Origin: Allomyces macrogynus ATCC 38327
Lineage: Eukaryota > Blastocladiomycota > Blastocladiomycetes > Blastocladiales > Blastocladiaceae
NCBI GenBank assembly: GCA_000151295.1
Contig: GG745344.1
Location: 479,647 to 543,646 of the forward strand
Reading direction: 5' to 3'
Length of the DNA: 64,000 nucleotides
Shown: positions 47,401-60,356 of the stretch, in pieces
Numbering within the stretch: the stretch's first letter is position 1
How the letters are laid out: the number at the start of each line of letters is the position of its first letter
Notes under the pieces: generated by a model
The model's database searches: none
Seen by the model: only the letters and a program-made list of their open reading frames with translations
What the model was told of the DNA's origin: nothing
Program-made: the position numbers and the translations under genes

Positions 47401-47578
47401 CCGGCGTCGACGTGGCCGGGTCGGTGAAGTAGACGAGCCAGATGCCGCCTTGCTCTTCGCGCACGACTTGGAACCCGAGCGCCGTGTAGAAGGCCTTGGC
47501 GTCGCCGAGCGTTGCCGCGTCGGGCGCGCGCAGCGTCACGTGCGACAGCGACGGGATCTCGAGCGGCACCGTCGACAT
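44420..47578 (-). CDS. PFK: 6-phosphofructokinase, fungal type with glyoxalase-like N-terminus
   Basis: ATP-dependent phosphofructokinase, the committed step of glycolysis. The start at 47578 gives a 1,052-residue protein in one exon, normal for fungal PFK; an in-frame Met at 47812 would add 78 low-complexity residues. Residues 1-200 form the glyoxalase/VOC-like domain found in fungal PFKs (LSHVTLRAPDAATLGDAKAF, YTALGFQVVREE, YLYVADPLGNVVVFTNR). The catalytic half has GILTSGGDSQGMNAAVRAVV, IGGDGSLTGADRL, LVGSIDNDMSSTDMTIG with the catalytic Asp, EVMGRHCGWLALTAAL, VQRGGSPCFYDR. The regulatory half repeats the fold with HIGAPAGGSNAATRAAALLA, GGFEAFTAM, PATISNNVPGTEHSLGSDTA and VLGHLQQGGAPSPLDR. 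Catalytic residues in the second half are replaced (ISNN for IDND), as expected of an allosteric half. Confidence 0.97.
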   Translation of the reverse strand: MSTVPLEIPSLSHVTLRAPDAATLGDAKAFYTALGFQVVREEQGGIWLVYFTDPATSTPAPPRAAAADAATRREVATPAVLHLRVADPDAPVPRVPAPDRLQSAPVSLCFTVRSLRPLEHLVAAHNLRSDAAVRADGASYLYVADPLGNVVVFTNRAHPLAHRVLESASTPSSAGSPAPSFVIPWQPSVPVPYGAHDRSLLQQRLAATASPVLPPDVHIQQDVTGPELTLPVPAIATRKRRIGILTSGGDSQGMNAAVRAVVRMAHVKGLDPWAIYDGYQGLVDNVMRPLAWADVQGLLRLGGTVIGTARCLAFRERAGRLTAAQHLVENGIDALVVIGGDGSLTGADRLRAEWGSLLDELLATNRIDQVQRATYAHLNIVGLVGSIDNDMSSTDMTIGCVSALHRICEAVDAIEATALSHGRAFVVEVMGRHCGWLALTAALASAADWLFVPERPPLVDNWEEEMCAHLKKLKDRGQKKILVIVSEGAIDKNLKPIKSEYVRDLLAAKLKFDARVTTLGHVQRGGSPCFYDRYLGTVQGVRAVDEILRATPETPSPMIGISNNKITVEPLVQAVTLTHAVSTAIDAKDFARAMELRDPEFATSFDTFVAMNNLPVSVTGGQGLGVARVPRTLAASPTQNPRDVPTPAVPESGTGLRIGILHIGAPAGGSNAATRAAALLALNRGHTPLAIYNGVEGLVRGDWKPLTRRIVQNWTARGGSELGTNREQPGAQLGLCAYQLQRAGIQALLFVGGFEAFTAMHALATARKEYPALCIPMAHIPATISNNVPGTEHSLGSDTALNAIVDACDKIKQSASASRKRVFVMEVHGGNVGYLATLGGLAGGSTAVYIPEEGVGLHRVQRDVDHLIRRYSAEGAATKEGRILLRNEAVSSTYTTDVLCSILRAEARGLFDARSAVLGHLQQGGAPSPLDRVRATRLAAMCVDWIENQAAQAMAEADGKPALVYTMSKQSACVIGIQGATTVFTPVEDLMIDDTDLKKRRAQTAWWMEWRGLIPLLSGYTIDPDAMIPSPTGVAPPPPRGSDPPSPTKSDG

Positions 47579-48819
47579 GGTGCTGGTTTCAGGCGGCGCG
47601 CGGTTGGAATGCCACGAGGCACGAGGTGCGTCGGATTCACGCAAAACCGGGCGATCGGGATCCGGGGCCTGATCTGGGGCCAAAACGCGTGTTTCGGGGC
47701 CTGCTTGCGGCGTGGGAGTGCGCGTGGCGGCAGCAGCAGCAGGAGCCGAGAGCAGCGCGGCTTTGCGCTTGGACGGGGGCGACGGCGGCAAGCAACCGCA
47801 CAGCAGCGCCACGAGCGGCGACGCGGGCGGCGGCGGCGAAGAAGACGACGACAGTTTCGAAACGACCGCGCGCGCGTTGGGAGCGGGCGATCTGCGGCGC
47901 GATCAGGCGCGTGAGCAGAACAGGGCGCGAGGTCAGTGCATGAACGGGCAGAGCAGCCGGCGCCCTGATCTGATCCGACGCGTTCGTGCACGCAAACGGC
48001 ACGCGAGAAGCACAGCGACACGCACCGTGGTCGTGGGAAGCAGGTCGCTTGGCAGCGGCGACGGTGGAGGTCAGACGGTGGCGGAGAGAGCTGACAGGGT
48101 CGCCGGGGAGAGAGAGGAGAAGAGGCGCGTCGCGGGTGGCCGAGCAGATGCGCGCCGGGTCGTCGAGGCCCCACGTCGAGGAGGATAGAGTTGGCCTTGA
48201 TTGGCGCGTGCCTTGAGCGGGCCGTTGTGGTCGCGCGCGTGCGAGCAGTCGGGTGCGTCCAGCACAGGGGCAGAGAGGACGCGCGCGGCCGCAGATCTTT
48301 CGCGGTGGAGTGGGTGCGTGAGCGAGCGCGCGATACTGCGGTATCTGAGGGCGGCGCACGTGGCGGCGCGTCTCGCGTCTCCCGTCGCGCGATCCCCCAC
48401 TGGCGTGCGCTGCTTCTTGACGGAGGCGTCCCCTGCCTCGAAGCACAACTTGCCCGAATCGGCCATCATGGCTGCGCCCGGCAGGGATGGGCAGGGACCG
48501 GGGCACGCAAGGCCTCACCGCGCAAGCAACGCGCGCTTCCTTCCATGGCAGACTGATCTGCGTCGGTTCGACGACCCACCAGCTCCTCGCGTCGGATCGC
48601 GGCGGCAACACCGGCGCCTGACACGGGCGCAAACCACGCCAACCCCGTGCGCTCCGCGACCCCCACACGCTTCGCGCGCCGCTGCCCGTGACAGCTGACC
48701 GCAGGCCAAGTCAGGGGAACGGCCTCCGTCTGCACCCCGACGACGATCCCTTCAGCTTGCCGCGTCGTTTCTCCGTCCACCGTCCACCGACACCAACATC
48801 AATAACATCAACCGTCGCC
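47579..48819. other. 1.2-kb divergent spacer upstream of PFK
   Basis: Very GC-rich frames extend from PFK and the membrane-protein gene into this spacer without conserved sequence. A C/A-rich leader (near 48780-48819) precedes the next ATG. No separate gene seen. Confidence 0.45.
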
Positions 48820-49797
48820 ATGCCAGACCCACCACTGCCGCCCATCCCCATCGCGTCCAAGGCGACCTCGAGTTCAAACTCGACCTCAACTGCAACCTCG
48901 ACCACTTTCATCTCCACCACGCCCATCATCCCCGCCCCAACACGCGCCGCGCCCCCCTCGTCGACCGCCACCGACGACCCGCTCGCGCTCGTCCCGACCA
49001 ACGCGCGGTCCTCAAACGACTCGACCATCCGTGCCGGCCTGACTGTCGCCGCCCTTGGCCCCATTGTCATCTTCAATGTGCTCCTCCTCGTCGCCATCGC
49101 CGTATCCGTTTGGTGCTGTGCCAAGCGCCGCCGCCACGCGAAAATGATCCGGTTCCGTCTCCCCAACTCGGCCGCGGCGCTGCCGCCGGACCCGGTCGTC
49201 CGCGAAGCCCTGCTGCGGCCCGCCGACAACCGCATGCTCGATACGATTGGCCGCACCGCGTCGGCCGCCGGCACGTTGCCGCGGTACGCGACCATTGACC
49301 GGATCCGACAACAGCAGCAGAGCCACCACACGGACCGGCTCGTGGGTCCAGCCACGCTCCCGCGTGCGTTGCGCGGGTCGCGCCACGCGTCGCAGTCGGC
49401 GGGCCACGCGCGCCGGTACTCGGACCTGGTCACACCCGGGATGTCGACACATTGGAACCCGCACGCGCCAGCGTTCATGTCGTCGACGACGAGCTCGCTG
49501 TTCCCGGCGATGCCGCCGCCAGAGTATGGCGCGCACCATTTGCATGCGCCGGCAAGCCGGCAAAGGTCGTTGACGGTGCCGGCATTGCTGAGCAGTCTGA
49601 CGCTGGGTATCGAGGACGACAGCGACGATGGGCCGCTCGATAGTCATCTCGTGCGCGAGATTCAGCAGCATCGCGCCGAGCGAAGTCGGCCAACGACGCC
49701 CACGTCGGCCAGTTCACGAGTACGGATCGGGCACGCGGCGGTGTCGCCGTGCGAATCGTCAAGCATATCGTGCGACAATGACACAGTGGTGCCGTGA
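48820..49797 (+). CDS. Single-pass membrane protein, Ser/Thr-rich ectodomain
   Basis: No family recognised. From the start at 48820 (MPDPPLPPIPIASKATSSSN) the first 85 residues are Ser/Thr/Pro-rich, of the kind that is heavily O-glycosylated. One membrane helix follows (AALGPIVIFNVLLLVAIAVS), capped by WCCAKRRRHAK, a stop-transfer sequence with juxtamembrane Cys. The remaining 200 residues are disordered and basic/Ser-rich, with SQSAGHARRYSDL and LGIEDDSDDGPL. There is no N-terminal signal peptide; a longer frame opens at 48688 but adds none. The layout recalls WSC/Mid2-like wall sensors or SKG6-type anchors, but that is only an analogy. One exon. Confidence 0.6.
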   Translation: MPDPPLPPIPIASKATSSSNSTSTATSTTFISTTPIIPAPTRAAPPSSTATDDPLALVPTNARSSNDSTIRAGLTVAALGPIVIFNVLLLVAIAVSVWCCAKRRRHAKMIRFRLPNSAAALPPDPVVREALLRPADNRMLDTIGRTASAAGTLPRYATIDRIRQQQQSHHTDRLVGPATLPRALRGSRHASQSAGHARRYSDLVTPGMSTHWNPHAPAFMSSTTSSLFPAMPPPEYGAHHLHAPASRQRSLTVPALLSSLTLGIEDDSDDGPLDSHLVREIQQHRAERSRPTTPTSASSRVRIGHAAVSPCESSSISCDNDTVVP

Positions 49798-50625
49798 TTG
49801 GCCGCCGGGTTGCGACCATGCACCGCGTTCTCAGGTCTTTCCGCCTTCATTTACTGTTCCATTATTTTTTTCCGCGACCAAGTGGTGGTCGCTGACGCGC
49901 GATATCTTCTTTTGTCGATTGCTATTTTGCTCTGATTTTGTGGTGTGTTTGTCCCTTCGCGCTTGGCCACATATTTGCAGATGGACATCATGTCCATGAT
50001 GGATGGCGGAGTGACTGCAACGATTGGAACGCAAGACCTGCCCGAACTTTGCTCCCCTGCCGAGACTCGCACGACCACAAGCTCTCTTGATAAGGCTGCG
50101 GCCGTGCTCGCCAAACGTTTGGTGTGGGTTGAATCTCTCCACCAGGCAGGGACGAGTTGATGATATTATTGGTCGGCAGGCGCTTTGGAAGCAGCTGCAT
50201 TGGATAGCTTCTTGCTCGTATCAGCTCGCAATACTGGAGCCCATGGATCGCAGCATTGAAGCAGGGAATCGCATGGTGAAAGTGTTCATGGCGATATGAG
50301 AGGCCTTTCGATGCGGGCACGCCGATTTCTTGCAAGACGAGAGCATCCCGACTCCTTGGCATGCACTGTTCTTGGGAACTGGACGTGGCAAGCAAGCCAA
50401 TTGTTTTGTATTTCTTCTTCTTGCTCATTTCTCTCAATTCTGCTCGTTCCAATTCGCCGTTGGTCGCTGCCAACGTTGGGGAGGGTTCGCCATCCACGCA
50501 GCGCCAGGACGCCCCCCGCGCGCCGCGGGGTGCTCCGGCCGTGCAATTACAATGGTGCTAATGATGGAAAAGGAAAGGAAAACAGAAAAGAGATCCAACG
50601 AAAGCAACCCCCGAGCGCGACTATC
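49798..50625. other. 828-nt convergent spacer
   Basis: Lower GC than the flanking genes, T-rich near 49845-49960. Frames on both strands lack domains. It should hold the 3' ends of both flanking genes. Confidence 0.45.
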
Positions 50626-52610
50626 TTACAGCTGCGACTTGGGCGCGCCGGCACCGTTGCGAGCCACGACCGCGGCAAACGCCGACCGCATGTCCTGCAG
50701 GGCCTCCACCATGTAGTGGCGCAGCTGCTGCGCGCCGAGCTTTTGCGAGACCATGTTGACGTGAATCGAGTTGTTCTTGATCATGTAGGCCAGGCCGTAC
50801 CCGTCGGCCACAACCTCGCCCCACCCGTACCCGTCAAAGTACTCGGACGTGAGCTGCGACGTCGACAGGTTCCAGTGGCACGAGGCCGCGTACGCCGGGT
50901 CCGCAAAAATCGACGGCTGCGGCTCGCCGGGCTGAACGAGCAGACGCAAGCCGAGCAGGTGACGGTCAACACCCTTGCCCTCGGACGCGTCCTTCATGTA
51001 CTTGCCGTGGTAGGCAATCGCCTTCTTGCAGAGCGCGACACGCTCCTCGGGCGTCGTGCTCGGGTCCTCCATGGCCTTGACAAAGGCCACCGACTCGCAC
51101 GAGACCGACCGGCCCGTCTCGGTACGACCGTAGGCAAACTTGCGCGTCTGCGCCGACTCGTAGGTAGGCTTGGAAACGCCGTACATCTTGTAGTAGGCGA
51201 GCTGAAGCGCCATTTGCACGTAAGCATCGGGCGAGACGCCAAACGTCCTAAAAAAGGAAAAAAAAACGCGTTAGTTCAAGGAGCTCATTTCACCGCCGTC
51301 AGCTTTGGGAAATACGTGCTTGATCAATCCCTTCCCATAGCCGTCGAAGGCGCAAACGTGCAGCTCGTGCTTGTCGGCAACAGTGTCAAACTTGGCCTCG
51401 GCGTCGCGCACAGACTGGGCGATACCCGACGTGACGACAAAGTCGAGCTTCTCGGGCTTGGGCAGCGCCTCAGCCGCAGGCTCGCCGTGGTCAATCTTGT
51501 TGGCCGCGAGGTTGTGCAGGATCCACTCGCACAGACGGCCCGTCGGGGTCGCGTCCATCATCGAGTGCTCGCCGTTGAACCCGGCCTTACCGTTGGCAAA
51601 CACGACAAACTGCATCGACTTGTCGAACCACCGGTTGCGGCCGTCACCGTGCCACAGGGCGCGACCAACTTCGTCGCGCGTCACGGGCGCCGAGTCGTCG
51701 AGCGCCACGACAAACAGCGCCGACTCGAGCGTTTCGAGCCGCTCAGCGTTACCCGGCAGCTTCACGAGCTTGTCGCGCACCTCGGTCCACGTGTCGCGGT
51801 TCTCGGTCGTCAGGGCCCCGAGCGGCAGGTCCGTCACGTCACCGGCCTGCTCGACAATCGCGTCGAGCTGCGCCTGAATCTCGGCCGTCGAGAGTGTACG
51901 GCCCGAAGCGTCGATCACGTCGAACACGAAGAATTGGTTCTTGCGAATGACGACAACGTGGTTGTGCGTCGCCGGGTCGAACGTGGCCGGCACGTCCGAG
52001 GGCTTCTTGGGGATGCGGCACGAGTTGAACAGGTACTGGTACTGCACCGAGCAAAGAGGCGTCGTACGCGCCATCTCGGGCGGGAGCTCCTGGCTACAAA
52101 ATTTGCGAGAACCGAGCGGGTCAGCGCTGAACTGGACGAGAGAAAACCGAACGGGAACAGCGGCAAGGCAGGAGCGTACCTCACGACCAACTTGCGGAAC
52201 GCAACCGCGGCCTGAATCAAACTGGCCGCGCGCTCCGTCTGGGCGCGACGCAGCCGGTCATCGACAAACTGGAAAAAGTAGTTGACGTTGATGACGACCG
52301 GGTCGCGGTAGGCCATGTAGGCGTAATCGTTCCACCATGACGCGAGCCACGACGTGGCCTTTTCGGCCTCGGCGCGGTCCAGCAGACGCTGCTGCAGCTG
52401 CTCGCCCTGGCCGCCCGGCTTGGCAAACTCGCGCACGGCCGCCTCGGTGCGCGCATAGTCGGCGTCCGACAGCAGCGGGCGCACCGTCAAGAGGTACTTG
52501 GCCAGCGTCTCGTCGAGCGTCGGCACTGGCAGCTTGGGCAGCGTCGCCTGCGCGGCAAACAGCTTGCCCTCGGGCTTGACGGTGGGGAGGTACGTGGACG
52601 TGGACTGCAT
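50626..52610 (-). CDS. Carnitine O-acetyltransferase
   Basis: The enzyme moves acetyl groups between CoA and carnitine in mitochondria and peroxisomes. Start at 52610: MQSTSTYLPTVKPEGKLFAA, then LPKLPVPTLDETLAKYL, the family opening, and WLASWWNDYAYMAYRDPVVI. An intron (about 52095-52185) joins to ELPPEMARTTPLCSVQYQYL and FNSCRIPKKPSD. The catalytic His is in FNGEHSMMDATPTGRL (about 51550-51590; canonical xxEHSxxDxxP). A short intron near 51248-51280 joins to TFGVSPDAYVQMALQLAYYK and YESAQTRKFAYGRTET, then LSTSQLTSEYFDGYGWG with the STSQ motif. It ends GAGAPKSQL, a possible weak peroxisomal PTS1 (SQL). No strong mitochondrial presequence is visible at the given start. Confidence 0.95.
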
Positions 52611-55955
<3,345 letters not shown>

Positions 55956-56063
55956 GTCATGTAATGCAATTCTTTTTCCAGCTCGCGAGCGGCGGCAAAC
56001 CGTGAGCGTGCCTTCGAACAAAACAAGATATCATGTCACATGCACTGAATCAATCCAAACAAA

Positions 56064-57387
56064 CTATTCCTCCTCAACCACCGCCAACTCGCCAAACGCT
56101 GAGCGGAACCCTTCTTCCCCACCGCCAAACAGCACGTCGTGCAGCTTGGCCGCGTGCTCGAGCAACGCCTGCTGCGCACGCACGGGCATCTGCGCACTGA
56201 ACGCATGCGCCGTGCGCACGCACCGAATCAGATCAAACAGCCAGTCGGGCGCCGACCCGCGCGCCTCCTCGTCGAACCACTGCACGCGCAAGTCCGTGGG
56301 CACCAGCGCCGTCACGATCCGGTCGGCCGCGCGCGACCGGCCACCGGCATTGTCGACATCCACGTACAGCTCGACACATCCAAGCAGGTACTGGATGTAC
56401 CGCACGTCGTGCGGGCGGTACGTCTCGGGCCCCGAGTGCGCGACAAGCCATTGGTCGAGATGCTCGGCGATCCCGCGCGCGGCTTCGTCGTCGGCCGCGT
56501 CCATGTCCACTTCGGCCGCCCATTCGAAGACATTGGTTGCGAGCGCCGACAGACGCTCCATGTCGGCAGAGCGCGCTGCGCGGTCGGATTCGGAAACGCG
56601 GCGGTCGGCCATACACACGGGGCACGCGCACGTCATCGCGTATCGGTCGTGCAGCGCCTGCGTGCGCAGAGCGAACGGGTCGTGCACGTTGCGGTACGCG
56701 ATCGTGAGCTCGGTGCCCTTGGCCACAGGGACGACAGTGCGCACGACCATGCGGTCCGGCGCGGGCGTGTGCCAGAAGGCGTTGTGGTTGCACGCGTGGT
56801 TCAGGAACGACGGTGACGACCAGAGACCCGTTGTGGGTACAACGGACGCGTCGCTTCCGGTTGTCATGGCGACGTGGTCGAAAGGCGCAAACGTGTTAAA
56901 ACGGACGGTCCCTTGCGCGTGCGCGTTGGAGAGCGTGTGTGGAGCGGGTCCCGACCGGTCGTGGTTGGGGACACCAGAAAAGAGCCGGTGGATGCGCGCT
57001 TGGGTCGCGGCGGGCATGGTCGGGTACTGGGCAAGCAAGGCCGCGCGCAACGGCTCCTCTCCACCGGGTGAGGCCGTGATCAGCGCGGTTTCGTCCATGA
57101 TCGGGATGCCGGCCGGTATGTCTTGGCGAGCGACAACACCAAGGCCCTTGCCTGGAACATCAACAATTTCCCAGAGTGCGCTGTTGATAGACGATTCTAA
57201 TTCGATTTGTCGGTATCAGTTGGTGGGAACGGCGGGTCGTTGCTGGCACATCACTTCGCGCGTTGTGCATACCATGCTGAAAGCGGCGAACACGCTGGAA
57301 TGATGTGCGCGATGCGTGCAAGCGATCAATATTTTGCAGCGCCCCGACACTGTTGGTCAATTTGCGCCAAGTTGTTGCTCGAAGCAT
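56064..57387 (-). CDS. SET-domain protein (SMYD-like/post-SET arrangement)
   Basis: A SET domain of the protein-lysine methyltransferase type. The opening block WEIVDVPGKGLGVVARQDIP and AGIPIMDETALIT (about 57060-57170) is the usual SET start, and SFLNHACNHNAFW with GTELTIAYRN (about 56690-56800) is the SAM-binding NHxC...Y end. A Cys pair CACPVC follows as in SMYD-like proteins, then a helical C-terminal region and an acidic end. The SET start has no upstream Met in its frame; a GTATGC donor and ATTAG acceptor (about 57190-57270) join it in phase to an exon starting at 57387 (MLRATTWRKLTNSVGALQNI), which is basic and could be a mitochondrial presequence. No MYND finger is seen, so a SMYD name is not justified. 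Confidence 0.8.
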
Positions 57388-58214
57388 GGCGTAGTTGATA
57401 GATTTGTGGAGATCTATGAGTAGTGTAGCGTGGCGAGGTACGGGCTGTGCCTTTTGGTTGGGGCGTCAAAAGCTGCCAACACGACTTGATGCCAACCTGA
57501 CAGATCGATAAAATGATGCTGCTCTAAAGCAGCCAGGATAGTATTCTGACCGGCATTACTGTCGCTATCATCCCTTGCCTCCGCTAATAGACTGTATTGA
57601 CAATCTCTCCCATTCTCGTTTCTCTGAAAGCATCAGCGAGCTGTCAGTGTCAGCGACGTGGAAGCATCAGCGACCTGACATCGACAAGAGAATGGTGCGA
57701 CCCCCGCTAATGTTAAATAAAATTCACCACTGGCGTCGCGTTTGTTGCAACACCACGGTTCGTGGTAACCTTCCGATGTTTCGGTCTGAACAAGCGCCGC
57801 CAACGCATTCATTGCGCAACTTGCCTCGGCCAGCTAACAGAATGCTGTCGACAGCAAGCGGAATGAAACATGCGTGGTGTGTCGAAATGTCATCCGATTT
57901 GTCGAAGCATGGGAATGAGATGAGAGGGTCAAATTGTGCGTCCATTTGACTGACAGCTTCATGAAGGGAGGACACTGCTCGATCTCCAGTGTTGATGGCA
58001 AGGAACGGTGCACGACATCAAGATCTTTTCCAATCACATCAACCCGTCTCTCAGAGTTTCTGAGCCGCGCACTTTCTTTGTACCCCCGCGGCGTAGCTTG
58101 TCCTCCGTTGGCGAGCAATGTGAGTCACTTTCAGCTGTGTGCAACGGCCAACGCGCAAACATTCCATGCCGCCCTCATTTTCGACAAAACCTCCCACTAC
58201 CAGTAAGCTGTTGC
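57388..58214. other. 827-nt spacer, lower GC
   Basis: Noticeably AT-richer than its surroundings, with several short words repeated around 57625-57680 (AGCATCAGCGA, GTCAGTGTCAGCGACGT). Frames of 90-124 codons lack any domain. No gene supported. Confidence 0.45.
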
Positions 58215-59695
58215 TCACGCAAGCAGCTTGTCCAGCAACGGACTCGCGCCGCCCTCGACCACGCGAACGATCCGCACGAGCTTCGAGCGGCTCTGCGAGT
58301 CCAGGAACTGCTCGGCGATCGCCACGCCCTGCGTGCGCTCGGCCGCACTCGCATCGCTACCAACCCAAACGACAATGGTATGGCCACCATCGACGACAAA
58401 TGCGTCGTGCGATTCCAGGTCCGCGCGCGTCACGTCGCCGTCCGTCTTGATGGGCGTGAACGTGAGCGTCCCCGACGCGTCGCTGATGCGGTACAGGGCC
58501 GTAGGCGTGGCTGGCGCGGTCGCCGCGTCTGACGTGGGCTCGGCAATGGTCGGGGCCGCATCGTCCGTGCCGAGGGCCTCGTAAAACTCGGCCAAGTCGG
58601 CGCCGTGCGAGTTTTGCTCTATTGAGTTGATTGGGTGGACAAGGTCGACGGTCAGTTTCGCGTCACATTGGGCACAAGCGGTCGACACATCTCCGTCCGT
58701 ACCAACAACCGTGCCCTGTGTGCGACCATGACGCTCGCCCTCCATGGCCTGCACAAGCTCGGCGGCCTTGGCCTTTTCAAACGGCGAGCTGCGCGCGCCG
58801 TTCCACTGAATGATGCGGTGCTTGCCCGTGTCGAGAACAAACACGTCGCCGGCGTTGAGACTTGCGACCGCGAGCGGCACCTGGCGCACGACCATGTTCC
58901 GAGCCGTGCCCTTGACGTGCAGCAGTCGCGGCTCGATCGGCTCCTCGACGACCGATTTGAACCCGGACGCGACGCCGCCATCAAGGAACTGCACGCGTGG
59001 GAAGATGCTAGTGAACAGCGACGACTCGTAGCCCTGGATCTCGCGGTACTGCACGGGCACGCCATGCAGGTGGTCGTCAAGCTCGACCGTCTTGTACGCG
59101 GCGGTGCCGGCCTCGTCGGTCGTGGCGTCCTTGCCGATCCAAAAGTGCAGGTTGTAGCTATTCGAGCGAAAGTCGGTGAGACCGATGCAGTTCTTGCAGG
59201 GACGCGTCAATCGGCACACGAACCTCAGCTTCTCGCTGTCGGGATCGGCGCGGTAGGTCTTGAGCACAATGAACGCGTCGCCCGACGTGAACTGGCCGTA
59301 CTGCTCCTTGGGCCACGGCACAACCTGCAGTGCACAAGCCGTCAGCGTTCAAGCTGTCGTAGAACCAGGAAATGCGTCTAGTGGCAAGCGCTTGCTTTCG
59401 AGATAAGCACCCACCTTAAACTGTTCAATGCGCCAGACCTCCACGCCTCTACCGCACGTCGTAATCGACCACGAGACGCGTCTTTCAGTCAGAATAAGGA
59501 GCATCACAGACCGCTCTTTGTCGCCTGACCCGTCGCTTGCTAAACCCATGGCAAAATCGACGCGTACTCGGTGTCGCCAGCCGTGGTCCAGGCCGCTTCG
59601 TGGTTGCTCGCGTTGATGCGCGCCTGCAGCTCGGCGTCGGTGCCAAGACCCGCAATGTTGGTCGAGGCAATGTCAATGACGGGCTGCTTGATCAT
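58215..59695 (-). CDS. Severin/fragmin-like gelsolin-family actin-binding protein
   Basis: Three-domain gelsolin relatives sever and cap actin filaments under calcium. Start at 59695: MIKQPVIDIASTNIAGLGTD, then NASNHEAAWTTAGD. A small exon gives VEVWRIEQFK and the next VVPWPKEQYGQFTSGDAFIV, the first gelsolin repeat, with YNLHFWIGKDATTDEAGTAA, VPVQYREIQGYESSLFTSIF. The second repeat has VKGTARNMVVRQVPLAVASL, NAGDVFVLDTGKHRIIQWNG, and the third ALYRISDASGTLTFTPIKTD and DAFVVDGGHTIVVWVGSDAS. A probable intron at 58619-58702 (GTACGG to CAATAG) is 84 nt, in frame and without a stop; removing it gives TVVEQNSHGADLAEFYEALG, as in severins. Four introns in all. The stop is at 58215. Confidence 0.9.
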
Positions 59696-60356
59696 GATGC
59701 TTGCAGTGTCGTCGCGCGGGAGCAATGAAAAAGAGAAAGGGCTTCTGTCGAGCAATGGTCCTGGTGGTGGTCGTGGTTTGGGGCACGTTGCCACACGCCT
59801 GGTCGATGGCGCTCGGCCTGCTTGGAGCGCGAGCGCCTGGTCGCGGTCACGTTTTCTTGTTCATGACGATCGCTGACGAGCAAATCATGATCCCCGCAGT
59901 TTCCACAAGCAACTTCCCGACTTGATGAACATCCGACAATGTCCGGCGACGACGAGAATGGATGACGGCGCAACCATCTGCAAACGGCTGCAAACTCTCG
60001 ACCGCGGCCCGGCAAGGCGTTCAAACATGTTTCTGCCCTGCTCATGTTTCGACATTTTGAGTCCGGTCTGCACGACTTTTCCAATCATGAAACAAAGCGG
60101 CCATGATCATCACCGACAAGAGATACTGTTTCCTCGATATGGATGCGCTTGTGCCGCCGTGAACGATGCATCTGGACGTCCAGCTCTTGCCGTGAAGTCT
60201 ACCGACCACCTTGCTCTTAATCATTCTCTCCGAGACTCGATCCGACCTCGCGCGGGCAACAATACCTCGCGCGGGCGACAATACCTCGCGCGGGCGACAA
60301 TACCAAGAAAAAATAACGCCCGCGACCCGGCCAACGATCCGCTATTCTTGACCACA
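59696..60356. other. Divergent spacer with a 19-bp tandem repeat
   Basis: Spacer of 661 nt between two divergent genes. The only distinct element is the tandem repeat listed separately; no gene is seen. Confidence 0.45.
60246..60302. repeat. Three tandem copies of a 19-bp unit
   Basis: CCTCGCGCGGGCRACAATA is present three times head to tail (60246, 60265, 60284), differing at one base in the first copy. It ends 54 nt before the ATG of the next gene. Confidence 0.9.

Noticed and set aside
46448..47914. 488-codon frame on the plus strand
   Set aside because: It lies antisense to PFK, is dominated by Arg/Gly/His, and arises because GC-rich third positions remove stops on the opposite strand.
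47637..48668. 343-codon frame on the minus strand upstream of PFK
   Set aside because: Arg/Pro/Ser-rich, overlaps promoter-like sequence, and does not join to the PFK start.
50296..52215. 639-codon frame on the plus strand
   Set aside because: Antisense to the carnitine acetyltransferase; rich in Arg/Leu/Val/His with no domain, while the minus strand encodes a full conserved enzyme.
60246..60302. CRISPR-like array
   Set aside because: The three 19-bp units are directly adjacent, with no spacers; it is a simple tandem repeat in a eukaryote.
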